A DNA stretch of 64,000 nucleotides, taken from positions 62,001-126,000 of the forward strand of contig NOUX01000008.1 of assembly GCA_002245855.1 (NCBI GenBank), given 5' to 3'. Positions within the stretch are counted from its first letter, which is position 1. Each line of letters begins with the position of its first letter. Below are positions 1-8,344 of this stretch, in pieces. Source of the DNA: Sphingobacterium cellulitidis. GTDB taxonomy: Bacteria > Bacteroidota > Bacteroidia > Sphingobacteriales > Sphingobacteriaceae. The notes under the pieces were generated by a model that saw only the letters and a list, made by a program, of their open reading frames with translations, had not been told where the DNA came from and ran no database searches. Both the position numbers and the translations under genes were made by a program.

Positions 1-129
1 ATATCAGGGCGTTATTAATTATACAAAAAAGGTTATTTTATTTTCAGTTATGACGTGAGTTATAATAAAGAAATAAAGAAGATAACTTTTTAAAGAAAGA
101 GGTCGACTGTAAAAAGTTGACCTCTTTTA
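1..129. repeat. 129-bp direct repeat, copy A
   Basis: This block recurs 218 bases downstream with one clear substitution (TTATAATAAAG here, TTATTATAAAG there). It has no open frame of useful length on either strand and ends in a 12-bp hairpin. The 89 bases between the copies are AT-rich and not part of the repeat. Because the window starts at the repeat boundary, further copies may lie upstream. Confidence 0.9.
96..127 (+). terminator. Hairpin closing repeat copy A
   Basis: A 12-bp stem (AAAGAGGTCGAC with GTTGACCTCTTT, one G-T pair) encloses an 8-base loop and is followed by a T-rich stretch. It has the form of a rho-independent terminator for plus-strand transcription. Confidence 0.6.
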
Positions 130-218
130 TTTTTTATAAAAAAACCTACCTCCAATCGGCAAAAACAGCATTATTAAAAAAATATTAAAAAAAAGTTAAG
201 ACCTACACAATATTCCAA

Positions 219-347
219 ATATCAGGGCGTTATTAATTATACAAAAAAGGTTATTTTATTTTCAGTTATGACGTGAGTTATTATAAAGAAATAAAGAAGA
301 TAACTTTTTAAAGAAAGAGGTCGACTGTAAAAAGTTGACCTCTTTTA
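219..347. repeat. 129-bp direct repeat, copy B
   Basis: Near-identical second copy of the block at 1-129. It lies 28 bases past the 3' end of the minus-strand FAD oxidoreductase gene. The sequence after this copy does not match the spacer after copy A, so the duplication covers only the 129-bp block. Confidence 0.9.
314..345 (+). terminator. Hairpin closing repeat copy B
   Basis: Same 12-bp stem and 8-base loop as in copy A, followed by TTTAATTTTT on the plus strand. On the minus strand it could also end the transcript of the FAD oxidoreductase gene, although the T-run on that side is interrupted. Confidence 0.6.
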
Positions 348-375
348 ATTTTTCTTATCTATTTCAGCAATTTTG

Positions 376-1581
376 CTAACGACCAAAAGCAAAATATTCA
401 CTTAATTTATGCTTTTGCCCCTTTAACCAATCAGAGACCATTTCCATTCCTGTAACTGAAAAGGTTATCCCATTTCCACCAAATCCAAGAACAAAGTAAG
501 ACCGTTTAAAATCTGCATGCTCCCCAATATAGGGTAATCCATCTTTTGTTTCCCCAAATGTCCCTGCCCATGAAAAATCAGTAATAAAGGATTTATCTTC
601 AAAAACCTTATTAAAATCTCTTTCCAATTTTTTGGACTTCGATCCCAACAATTCATCTCGTTTTTCTGGGTTTCTAAACTCCTCATCTTCCCCACCAATC
701 AAAAATCGACAATCATCGGTTGTTCGCATATAAAGGTAAGGTTCCGCAGTATTCCAGATTAAATAATCATTATACTTTGCATATAATTTCGGATTGACTT
801 CAGAGACTATAGCATAAGTACTCAAGAGGTCTACAAACTTTTCCTTGATCAGATTCACACTTTCATAACCCACACAATAGATTATCCGCTTTGCCTTTAT
901 GGTTTGTTTAGTATCTAAATGTACAAGATTAAACCCTTTCTTCTCCTCAACCTTCAGCATCTCGGTCTTATCGAAAATTTTCAGCCCCTTTTTTTGATTA
1001 TATAGTAAAAGCTCATGTGATAAACGAAAGGCATCCACACTACCTCCATGATCTGAAAGAATTCCACCATAGGAATCCTTGATTTCAAAATCCTTCTCAA
1101 TCTCTTTTTCTTCCAACCATTCTACTTTGAATCCTGCCTCTTTTCTTGCTGAAAACTCTTTCTGTAACCATGGAATATCTTTTTTCCTACAAGCATAGTA
1201 CAAGGATTTTTTCTTTTTAAAGCCGGCATCTGAATGGATTTCCTTCGCAATTTTACTTAAGGTACTGATCGATTCGTTACAGGCTTGATAACTAGCAACA
1301 GCTGGCTCTGCCCCAATCATTTCTTTTAATTTGTATAATGGCGTATCAATTTCATATTGCAACATCGACGTAGTTGCTGAGGAACTCCCATTTACAACCT
1401 CTCTCTTATCGATAATTATCGTATTGTAGCCATCTTTGATACATTGATGAGCTATCAGACAACCTGTTATTCCTGCCCCGATAACCAATACCTCGCATTC
1501 CAAATCTTCACGAAGCGAAGGAAAGGAAGAAATTATTCCATTTTTGACCAACCAAAATGGTTCTTTAGATTTTAAATCCAT
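376..1581 (-). CDS. FAD-dependent oxidoreductase, DAO (glycine/D-amino-acid oxidase) family
   Basis: The 401-residue protein starts its Rossmann fold at once, with the dinucleotide-binding motif GAGITG at residues 35-40. It ends with the glycine-rich FAD-closing segment typical of DAO enzymes (GLPYIGE, then FGGNGITF). There is no signal peptide, so it is probably cytoplasmic. Members oxidise amines, amino acids or N-methyl groups. The substrate cannot be read from the sequence. The gene stands alone, and the dctA gene upstream on the same strand has its own terminator. Start: ATG at 1581. The family is secure; the substrate is unknown. Confidence 0.85.
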   Translation of the reverse strand: MDLKSKEPFWLVKNGIISSFPSLREDLECEVLVIGAGITGCLIAHQCIKDGYNTIIIDKREVVNGSSSATTSMLQYEIDTPLYKLKEMIGAEPAVASYQACNESISTLSKIAKEIHSDAGFKKKKSLYYACRKKDIPWLQKEFSARKEAGFKVEWLEEKEIEKDFEIKDSYGGILSDHGGSVDAFRLSHELLLYNQKKGLKIFDKTEMLKVEEKKGFNLVHLDTKQTIKAKRIIYCVGYESVNLIKEKFVDLLSTYAIVSEVNPKLYAKYNDYLIWNTAEPYLYMRTTDDCRFLIGGEDEEFRNPEKRDELLGSKSKKLERDFNKVFEDKSFITDFSWAGTFGETKDGLPYIGEHADFKRSYFVLGFGGNGITFSVTGMEMVSDWLKGQKHKLSEYFAFGR

Positions 1582-1678
1582 AAAATAAAAACCGTGTATT
1601 AATATTAATCAATGTGTTATTCATCAACGAATAATCAAATCCAATTGTTTTTATTTTTTATCGAAATAAAGCAAAAAA

Positions 1679-1699
1679 AAATCGTCCTTAGGACGATTT
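1679..1699 (-). terminator. Terminator of dctA
   Basis: A 9-bp perfect stem (AAATCGTCC with GGACGATTT) with a 3-base loop. On the minus strand it is followed by a run of at least eight T, 12 bases after the dctA stop codon. Confidence 0.85.
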
Positions 1700-1710
1700 A
1701 ACATTTTGTA

Positions 1711-2985
1711 TCAATTGAGTTCCACTTGAGCCGATCCCAATTTTTCATGCATCAGGTCTTCATCTAGGCCTTTTTCATATTTAGCGACAACAATGGTTGC
1801 TGCAGCATTTCCAATAATATTGGTCAATGCTCGAGCTTCACTCATAAAGCGATCGATACCTAAGATCAATCCCACAGCTTCTACAGGAATATGTCCCACA
1901 ACAGGTAATGTTGCAGCCAAAGTCACAAATCCACTACCCGTAACTCCAGCTGCACCTTTGGAAGTCAGCAACAGGACTAATAATAAGGTAATTTCTTGCT
2001 CTAGGCTAAGATGCATATTCAAGGCTTGCGAAATAAATACTGCCGCCATCGTCAAATAAATACAAGTACCATCCAGGTTGAAGGAATATCCCGTCGGTAT
2101 AACCAACCCAACAATTGGTTTGGAACATCCTGCATCTTCTAGCTTCTGCATTAAACCCGGCAATGCTGATTCTGAGGAAGATGTTCCTAAAACAATCAAC
2201 AACTCCTCCTTGATATATTTTAATAGCTTGAAAATATTGACTTTAGCATAAAAATAGAGTACAGAACCGATTACACCGACAATAAAGACAATACAAGTCC
2301 CATAAAAACTCAACATTAGCAATCCTAATGAGGATAATGCTTCAATACCATATTTACCTATGGTAAATCCCATGGCCCCCATGGCACCAATTGGAGCTAA
2401 ATACATAATCATTTTGATGACTGCAAAGAGCCCCTTTAAAAAGGATTGCAAAACATTAATAACCGGTTCCGAGGCTTTTTCTCCAATTTTTGTTAGGCCA
2501 ACACCAAACAATACTGCAAATAATAATACCTGTAACAAATTATCAGAGGCTACGGCGGCAATAACATTATTTGGTATAATACTTAGGATAAAATCCATCA
2601 CACTATTGTGCTCCTTGGATTCTTGAATATAATGGGATACTGCTGTAGGATCTAGAGTTTGTGGATCTACATTCATCCCCGTTCCCGGTTGCATTAAATT
2701 AACAAATATCAATCCTATGATTAATGCGACGGTGGTCATGATCTCAAAATAGACCAATGAACTCAAACCAATCTTTCCTACTTTCTTGATATCCTGCATC
2801 CCTGCAATTCCTATTACAATGGAACTGAAGATCAGAGGAGCAATAATCATTTTAATCAGTTTGATAAAACCATCACCTAATGGTTTCAATTTTACTGCAA
2901 AGTCTGGATAAAAAACTCCACATAAAATTCCGATAATAATTCCTAAAATAACTTGGACGTAGAGGCTTGAAAGGATTTTCTTCAT
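1711..2985 (-). CDS. dctA: C4-dicarboxylate:cation symporter DctA
   Basis: The 424-residue inner-membrane protein belongs to the DAACS (glutamate/dicarboxylate symporter) family and takes up succinate, fumarate and malate. Recognition is by close resemblance over the whole length to enterobacterial Dct[18 protein letters not shown] near the N-terminus, the serine-rich re-entrant loop SSSESALP at 269-276, [10 protein letters not shown] at 298-307, and the C-terminal [14 protein letters not shown] segment with substrate-contact Asp, Arg and Asn residues. Eight membrane helices are expected. Monocistronic, with its own terminator. With mqo and pckA in the same window it fits growth on C4 acids. 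Confidence 0.93.
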   Translation of the reverse strand: MKKILSSLYVQVILGIIIGILCGVFYPDFAVKLKPLGDGFIKLIKMIIAPLIFSSIVIGIAGMQDIKKVGKIGLSSLVYFEIMTTVALIIGLIFVNLMQPGTGMNVDPQTLDPTAVSHYIQESKEHNSVMDFILSIIPNNVIAAVASDNLLQVLLFAVLFGVGLTKIGEKASEPVINVLQSFLKGLFAVIKMIMYLAPIGAMGAMGFTIGKYGIEALSSLGLLMLSFYGTCIVFIVGVIGSVLYFYAKVNIFKLLKYIKEELLIVLGTSSSESALPGLMQKLEDAGCSKPIVGLVIPTGYSFNLDGTCIYLTMAAVFISQALNMHLSLEQEITLLLVLLLTSKGAAGVTGSGFVTLAATLPVVGHIPVEAVGLILGIDRFMSEARALTNIIGNAAATIVVAKYEKGLDEDLMHEKLGSAQVELN

Positions 2986-3125
2986 AATTAAGTTTTGCGT
3001 ATTAGTATAATAAGGTTACAATACTAAATGTAAAAAAAATGAAGTTTTTTTACCATTATTAAAATCAATAAAAAATGGATTATCCTTTATATAAATGATA
3101 ACCAATCATTTAAATCTTTTAAAAT

Positions 3126-3557
3126 TTACAACTTTTCTATGAATTTTGTTAATGAATCCCCTAAGATTCGCTCCCAGCCAGTTTCAAACCGTTCTTGGGA
3201 GAATTGATCACCCGCATCCTTAAAGTGTTCAAGCCCCTCGTGGGTTAAATGTAGCGTGGTCGCTCCACGACGTGGGATAAATCGCCAAGTAATAATGGAA
3301 TTCCCTTGTGGTAATTTGGGATGACGCCAGGTAAATCGAAATAATTCCCCAGGCTTTACCTCTAATACCTGACATTGATGGAAATTTTTGTTTTCCTGTT
3401 CCATTTTCGAAAATTCAAACTCGGCACCTACTTCGGTACTGAAATTTGGAATATCAAAAAACCAATCTTTTAGCTTTTTTTTATCAGTCATAGCTTGCCA
3501 CAAGGCAGCAGGTGAAATGGGATATGTTCGTTCAATATGGATAATGTCTTGGCTCAT
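3126..3557 (-). CDS. SRPBCC (AHSA1-like) domain protein
   Basis: A 143-residue single-domain protein of the START/Bet v1-like fold. Evidence is the N-terminal IHIERTYPISPAALWQAMTD segment, the central FRFTWRHP strand, the WRFIPRRGATTLHLTHEGL strands and the final amphipathic helix with GWERILGDSLTKFIE. These proteins bind hydrophobic ligands in a helix-grip cavity. The prokaryotic AHSA1 branch has no agreed function. No signal peptide. An unusually perfect Shine-Dalgarno sequence precedes the start at 3557, which supports that start. It stands alone between dctA and the divergent mqnC. Confidence 0.8.
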   Translation of the reverse strand: MSQDIIHIERTYPISPAALWQAMTDKKKLKDWFFDIPNFSTEVGAEFEFSKMEQENKNFHQCQVLEVKPGELFRFTWRHPKLPQGNSIITWRFIPRRGATTLHLTHEGLEHFKDAGDQFSQERFETGWERILGDSLTKFIEKL

Positions 3558-3562
3558 CTATG

Positions 3563-3571
3563 ACCTCCTTT
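3563..3571 (-). promoter_or_regulatory. Full-length Shine-Dalgarno sequence for the SRPBCC gene
   Basis: AAAGGAGGT lies five bases before the ATG at 3557. Such extended anti-SD complementarity is rare in Bacteroidota, and most genes in this window have none. Confidence 0.7.
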
Positions 3572-3830
3572 GTAGTGTACCTAAATATAAGATTTTTTCA
3601 GCTTAGCTAAGTTAAATTTCCGTAAACTGAACGTAAAATAAATGTAAGCTTATTATTAAAACAACTAACTGATTTATAAGTTTTTAGATATTAAATTTTA
3701 TTGTAAAATTTAATTTACTTTAAAGTAACACCAACCCGATTTTCTCAAGACACTGATTAAGTGTTTATTATGCATTTATTCCCCCATTTTCATTTCTATT
3801 ATTCATCTTTCGATTTCATGAAATCCTCCG

Positions 3831-3838
3831 TATCTTTG
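3831..3838 (+). promoter_or_regulatory. Bacteroidota -7 box of mqnC
   Basis: TATCTTTG fits the TAnnTTTG consensus exactly and ends seven bases before the mqnC ATG, so the transcript would be leaderless or nearly so. Nothing else was recognised in the 273 bases back to the SRPBCC gene, which are AT-rich. Confidence 0.55.
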
Positions 3839-3845
3839 TTAGTAC

Positions 3846-4970
3846 ATGAATGTAAATAATCTGTTAGAACGGGCCTTAAATTTTGACTTCTTAAGCAAAG
3901 AGGAAGGCATGTTCTTATATAACGAAGCAGCAACTGCTGACTTAGCCTATGTTGCCAATGAATTACGTAAAATTCAAGTCCCCCATGGGAAAGTAACCTG
4001 GCAAATTGATAGAAATGTCAATACAACTAACGTATGTATTGCGAACTGTAAATTCTGTAATTTCTTTAGACGCCCGGGTCATGAAGAAGCCTATATCACG
4101 GATATTGAAACCTATAAACAAAAAATTGAAGAAACTTTCCGGTATGGTGGAGATCAACTTCTTCTACAAGGTGGACACCATCCTGATCTGGGATTAAATT
4201 TCTACACGACCTTATTTAAACAATTAAAGGAATTATACCCTAGCCTTAAACTGCATTCCCTAGGCCCACCGGAAATTGCCCACGTAGCAAAACTGGAAGG
4301 TATGAGCCACCTGGAAGTCCTTCAGGCAATGAAAGAGGCCGGCTTGGATTCTTTGCCAGGGGCTGGTGCTGAAATCTTGAACGATCGGGTCCGTAGATTG
4401 ATATCTAAAGGTAAATGCGGCGGTCAAGAATGGTTAGATGTTATGCGTGCTGCTCATAAAATCAATCTGCCAACTTCGGCGACCATGATGTTTGGTCATA
4501 TTGAAACGCTTGAGGAACGCTTTGAACACTTGGTATGGATTCGTGAAGTACAGAGTGAAAAACCAGCCGATGCGCACGGTTTCATTGCCTTCATTCCATG
4601 GCCTTTCCAAGATGATGGAACCTTATTAAAAAGATTGCGTGGAATTACCAATGATGTTACGGCTGACGAATATATCCGCATGATAGCCTTGAGCCGAATC
4701 ATGCTTCCGAATATCAAGAATATTCAAGCTTCTTGGCTAACGGTGGGTAAACAAACCGCTCAGATTTGCTTGCACTCTGGGGCCAACGATTTCGGATCAA
4801 TTATGATTGAAGAAAATGTCGTATCTGCAGCTGGAGCTCCCCATCGATTTACATCTAAATCCATTCAAGACGCTATCTTAGAAGCTGGTTTTGAACCGCA
4901 ATTAAGGACGCAAACTTATAAGTTCAGAGAACTTCCTGAACAAATGGAAGAACAGGTTATTAATTATTAA
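3846..4970 (+). CDS. mqnC: Cyclic dehypoxanthinyl futalosine synthase (radical SAM)
   Basis: A 374-residue radical SAM enzyme of the futalosine route to menaquinone. It cyclises dehypoxanthine futalosine. The [4Fe-4S] cluster cysteines are Cys64, Cys68 and Cys71 (CxxxCxxC) in TNVCIANCKFCNFFRRPG. GGDQLLLQGGHHPDLGL and SLPGAGAEIL are typical of MqnC rather than its relative MqnE. Length is normal for the family. It stands nine bases before scpB, so the two are probably co-transcribed although their jobs are unrelated. It implies the organism makes menaquinone by the futalosine pathway; the other mqn genes are not in the window. Confidence 0.92.
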   Translation: MNVNNLLERALNFDFLSKEEGMFLYNEAATADLAYVANELRKIQVPHGKVTWQIDRNVNTTNVCIANCKFCNFFRRPGHEEAYITDIETYKQKIEETFRYGGDQLLLQGGHHPDLGLNFYTTLFKQLKELYPSLKLHSLGPPEIAHVAKLEGMSHLEVLQAMKEAGLDSLPGAGAEILNDRVRRLISKGKCGGQEWLDVMRAAHKINLPTSATMMFGHIETLEERFEHLVWIREVQSEKPADAHGFIAFIPWPFQDDGTLLKRLRGITNDVTADEYIRMIALSRIMLPNIKNIQASWLTVGKQTAQICLHSGANDFGSIMIEENVVSAAGAPHRFTSKSIQDAILEAGFEPQLRTQTYKFRELPEQMEEQVINY

Positions 4971-4979
4971 GATTTCGAT

Positions 4980-5540
4980 TTGAAAGATATTATTTTAAAT
5001 ATTGAAGCCATCATATTTGCATCTTCCGAAGGAATTAGCCAAAAAGACCTGCGGGAAATCCTTCAAGATGCTTTGGCCATTGAAATAAGTAAAGTTGAAT
5101 TAGCTGAATTTATTGGTAAATTAAAAGCTAAGTATGAATCTGCTGACTATGCCCTAGCCTTAGTATCCATAAATGATCAGTTACAATTTCTGACCAAACC
5201 TGAGTATCATGACGCAATCAACCAACTACAGGTTCATAAGGAAAGAAAGAAACTTAGCCAATCAGCTTTAGAAACTCTTGCTATTATCGCCTACAGGCAA
5301 CCCATTACCAAATTGGAGGTGGAACAGATTAGAGGTGTGAATTGTGATTATTCAATTCAAAGACTTTTGGATAAGGGATTGATACAAATTGCTGGAAAAG
5401 CCAATAGCATCGGTAAACCTTTGCTATATGCCACGAGTGGTGAATTTATGAACCATTTCGGATTGTCCAGCACCAAGGATCTCCCTCAGCTTAAAGACAT
5501 TGTCGCCGAAGAGAACAGTATCGGTGAAATTGTTGATTAA
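4980..5540 (+). CDS. scpB: Segregation and condensation protein B
   Basis: The 186-residue kleisin-associated subunit works with ScpA and SMC to condense and separate chromosomes. It has the expected two winged-helix domains. The diagnostic stretch is LETLAIIAYRQPITKLEVEQIRG at about residues 97-119, followed by YSIQRLLDKGLI and LLYATSGEFMNHFGL. The start is a TTG at 4980: no ATG lies near, and the N-terminal helix KDIILNIEAIIFAS must be kept because it is conserved in the family. It lies nine bases after mqnC. Confidence 0.93.
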   Translation: MKDIILNIEAIIFASSEGISQKDLREILQDALAIEISKVELAEFIGKLKAKYESADYALALVSINDQLQFLTKPEYHDAINQLQVHKERKKLSQSALETLAIIAYRQPITKLEVEQIRGVNCDYSIQRLLDKGLIQIAGKANSIGKPLLYATSGEFMNHFGLSSTKDLPQLKDIVAEENSIGEIVD

Positions 5541-5652
5541 AATCAAACTAAGTAGGATTTTAAATTGTTCTAATTATTTTGAAAAAAAATTTATGAATTG
5601 AATTTTCTTCTATAATTTTACATAACAAAAGAAAAATATCATAATAAACAAC

Positions 5653-5823
5653 ATGGCTACAATGCAAGCAATTGAAACAGATGTAAAAGTTGATGAAAGA
5701 GTTCTCAACTTCAACGGTCCTGACGACGATGATGATTTTGATGATGATGATGATTTCGGATTAGATGATATCGATTCGATCGGAGGATATGATGATTTTG
5801 ATGACGATGATGAAGATTTTTAA
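5653..5823 (+). CDS. 56-residue Asp-rich small protein
   Basis: The ATG at 5653 opens a 56-codon frame ending in TAA at 5821-5823. The first 23 residues are ordinary (MATMQAIETDVKVDER, then VLNFNGP). The rest is almost all acid: 22 Asp and 3 Glu in total, in runs of five, five and four Asp broken by Phe, Gly, Tyr and Ile, ending EDF. No signal peptide, Cys or membrane segment. It lies 112 bases after scpB on the same strand and is followed by a terminator. I do not recognise the family. It could be a metal- or cation-binding peptide, an intrinsically disordered partner of a basic protein, or a ribosome- or DNA-mimic. That it is coding is supported by a clean frame, the synonymous mix of GAT and GAC codons and its place as a closed transcription unit. 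Confidence 0.65.
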   Translation: MATMQAIETDVKVDERVLNFNGPDDDDDFDDDDDFGLDDIDSIGGYDDFDDDDEDF

Positions 5824-5886
5824 TCTTCTCTTGCCATAATGCAATTAATTTACCTGAAATACATCTCGTAAAAGAACATGTGCGCG

Positions 5887-5900
5887 CCCTGAATTCAGGG
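5887..5900. repeat. 14-bp perfect palindrome
   Basis: CCCTGAATTCAGGG lies between the Asp-rich gene and the terminator that follows it. It may be an RNA hairpin or a protein site; nothing in the sequence decides. Confidence 0.5.
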
Positions 5901-5919
5901 TAAGATAAAGATCAAATAA

Positions 5920-5947
5920 AATAGGCTTGGATTAATCCAAGCCTATT
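5920..5947. terminator. Bidirectional terminator between the Asp-rich gene and the GH92 gene
   Basis: A perfect 28-base palindrome (14-bp arms, AATAGGCTTGGATT) has an A-rich left flank and a T-rich right flank, so it can stop both the plus-strand unit and the minus-strand GH92 gene. Confidence 0.85.
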
Positions 5948-5973
5948 TTTATTTGATCCTAAGTCTTAATACT

Positions 5974-8271
5974 TTATTGATCATCCTTACTGATCGAATA
6001 AGGTAAATCTCCTTTATTGATTCCTCTTTTCTTATTAGGTTCAGAACCCATATCAAATTGAAGATTGGCTCCTTTTAACAATTCACTATGATTGATATAG
6101 TTCTTTGTATAATTCTTGCCATTCCATTTCATATTTTGGATATAACGGTTCTGATCTGAATTGTTCTTGGATTCAATATTAACCTTCTTACCATTGCTTA
6201 AATGCAAGGTTACCTTGTCAAATACAGGAGATCCTAATACATACTCATCTGTTGCTGGCGTAACAGGGTAAAATCCGATTGCTGAAAACACATACCATGC
6301 TGAAGTCTGTCCGTTATCCTCATCCCCACAGTAACCATCCGGATTCGGTGAATACATTCTATTCATGGTTTCGCGAATCCAATATTGTGCCTTCCATGGT
6401 GCCGCAACATGGTTATATAAATAAATCATGTGCTGTATCGGTTGGTTACCATGTGCATATTGACCCATATTGGCAATCTGCATCTCCCGAATTTCGTGGA
6501 TTGGGAATCCGTAATAACTATCATCAAATACTGGAGGTAAAGTGAATACAGAATCCAACTTGATTTCCATAGCCTTATGACCGCCTAATAATTTAGCAAG
6601 ACCTTCTACATCTTGAAAAACTGACCAGCTATAGTGCCAACTGTTACCTTCTGTAAATGCATCTCCCCATTTGAATGGATTGAATGGCTTGGACCATGAT
6701 CCATCCTTATTCTTTCCACGCATCAAGCCTGTTGCCGGATCGAATAGTTTTTGATAATTATAAGCTCGCTTTTTATAAAAGTCTTTATCCGTTTGCGGTT
6801 TATTTAGTGATTTAGCCAATTGATAAATCGCAAAATCATCATATGAATATTCTAAGGAACGGGCTGCGTTTTCATTAATTTTTACGTCATATGGAACATA
6901 GCCCAATTCATTGTAATATTCTGCTCCTGCTCTACCTACAGCTGTCATTGGTCCTGCATGGTTAGCCCCTTTCAATACCGCCTCATATAAGGTTTCAATA
7001 TCCTTCGACCGAACACCCTTAACCCAAGCATCGGCAACAACTGATGCTGAATTATTTCCAACCATAATATTTCTATAGCCAGGACTCGCCCACTCTGGCA
7101 ACCAGCCTCCTTCGCGGTAGGCATTGGCCAAACCTTCTTGCATTTTTTCATTAATCTCCGGATACATCAAGTTCAGGAACGGAAATAATGCCCTGAATGT
7201 ATCCCAAAACCCAGTATCGGTAAACATATAGCCAGGAAGTACTTTTCCATTATATGGCGAGTAATGCACAACTTCTCCTTGAGCATTGATTTCATAAAAC
7301 ATTCTTGGGAACAATAAGGAACGATACAACGATGAGTAGAAGGTACGCATCTGATCAATATTCCCACCTTCTATCTCAATTTTACCTAATTCCGTATTCC
7401 AAATATTTTCACCCTTCTTTACTTGCTCATCAAAGGTTACCCCATCAAGCTCCTTCAGATTGATATCAGCTTGCTCTGCACTAATAAATGAAGAGGCAGC
7501 TTTCATCAATACCTGATCGCCAGCATTTGCATTCTGGAAGCCTACAATAGCACCAACATGATTGGCTTTCACCTTATACCTGCCATCCGTCAGTACCGAA
7601 TCCGCAAAAGTTGAAACATTTGCAAACGGCTTATCAAAGGTCATCACAAAGTAGTTCTTGAAATTCTCCGGAACTCCACCACTATTTTTTGTACTATAAC
7701 CGATGATTTTATTTTCTCTAGGAATAACTTCCACGTAGGAACCCTTATCAAAAGCATCGATTAGCACGAAAGCTGAATCGGTCTTAGGAAAGGTAAATCT
7801 AAAGTAGGATGCTCGCTCTGTTGGAGTAAGTTCTACTTTGGTGTCATAATCAGCTAAATAAACTGAATAATAATGTGGCTTTGCAATTTCCGCCTTATGC
7901 GAAAAATAACTCGCGCGTTTATCTTGGTCAAAGGTCTTATTATTGACCATGGCCATAATCGAGAATTGTCCATAATCATTCATCCATGGGGATGGCTGAT
8001 GGGTTTGTTTGATCCCGCGAAGTTTCTCCGCAGTATAAGTATACATCCATCCGTCTCCCATTTTCCCTGTTTGAGGACTCCAAAAGTTCATCCCCCAAGG
8101 TAAGGCAATCGCCGGATAGGTATTACCACTGGACAAAAAATAAGTAGACTGCGTACCTACCAAGGTGCTCACTAAATCGATAGGCTTCTCAACCTTACCA
8201 ACTTTCTGGGCAAATCCCGATAATACCGTGCTACCTATTAAAAGAGCTGTCGTAAGAAATTTTATGTTCAT
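5974..8271 (-). CDS. GH92 exo-alpha-1,2-mannosidase
   Basis: A 765-residue exported glycoside hydrolase of the Ca2+-dependent, inverting family GH92, with a Sec signal peptide (MNIKFLTTALLIGSTVLSGFAQ). The residues recalled for Bacteroides BT3990 all reappear at a constant offset of eight: general acid Glu541 in FTEGNSWHYSW, base Asp650 and Asp652 in CGDEDNGQ, and the +1-subsite residues Trp96, His592 and Glu593 tied to alpha-1,2 specificity. The reaction would trim terminal mannose from yeast mannan or high-mannose N-glycans in the periplasm or at the surface. There is no SusC/SusD pair or other glycosidase beside it, so it is a solitary enzyme. It is preceded by a quinone reductase 73 bases upstream. 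Confidence 0.92.
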   Translation of the reverse strand: MNIKFLTTALLIGSTVLSGFAQKVGKVEKPIDLVSTLVGTQSTYFLSSGNTYPAIALPWGMNFWSPQTGKMGDGWMYTYTAEKLRGIKQTHQPSPWMNDYGQFSIMAMVNNKTFDQDKRASYFSHKAEIAKPHYYSVYLADYDTKVELTPTERASYFRFTFPKTDSAFVLIDAFDKGSYVEVIPRENKIIGYSTKNSGGVPENFKNYFVMTFDKPFANVSTFADSVLTDGRYKVKANHVGAIVGFQNANAGDQVLMKAASSFISAEQADINLKELDGVTFDEQVKKGENIWNTELGKIEIEGGNIDQMRTFYSSLYRSLLFPRMFYEINAQGEVVHYSPYNGKVLPGYMFTDTGFWDTFRALFPFLNLMYPEINEKMQEGLANAYREGGWLPEWASPGYRNIMVGNNSASVVADAWVKGVRSKDIETLYEAVLKGANHAGPMTAVGRAGAEYYNELGYVPYDVKINENAARSLEYSYDDFAIYQLAKSLNKPQTDKDFYKKRAYNYQKLFDPATGLMRGKNKDGSWSKPFNPFKWGDAFTEGNSWHYSWSVFQDVEGLAKLLGGHKAMEIKLDSVFTLPPVFDDSYYGFPIHEIREMQIANMGQYAHGNQPIQHMIYLYNHVAAPWKAQYWIRETMNRMYSPNPDGYCGDEDNGQTSAWYVFSAIGFYPVTPATDEYVLGSPVFDKVTLHLSNGKKVNIESKNNSDQNRYIQNMKWNGKNYTKNYINHSELLKGANLQFDMGSEPNKKRGINKGDLPYSISKDDQ

Positions 8272-8344
8272 TTTTTAATAAATAGGTTTTTATCAATTTT
8301 CTAAATATAGTAAAATAAATCACAAAATAGACAGCTAAAAGTAT

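Noticed and set aside
6436..6456. GNQPIQH in the GH92 protein instead of the more familiar GNEPSHH, as a lost catalytic acid
   Set aside because: Counting from the conserved base residues shows that the general acid is Glu541, which is present. Gln610 is at a different site, so catalysis should not be impaired.
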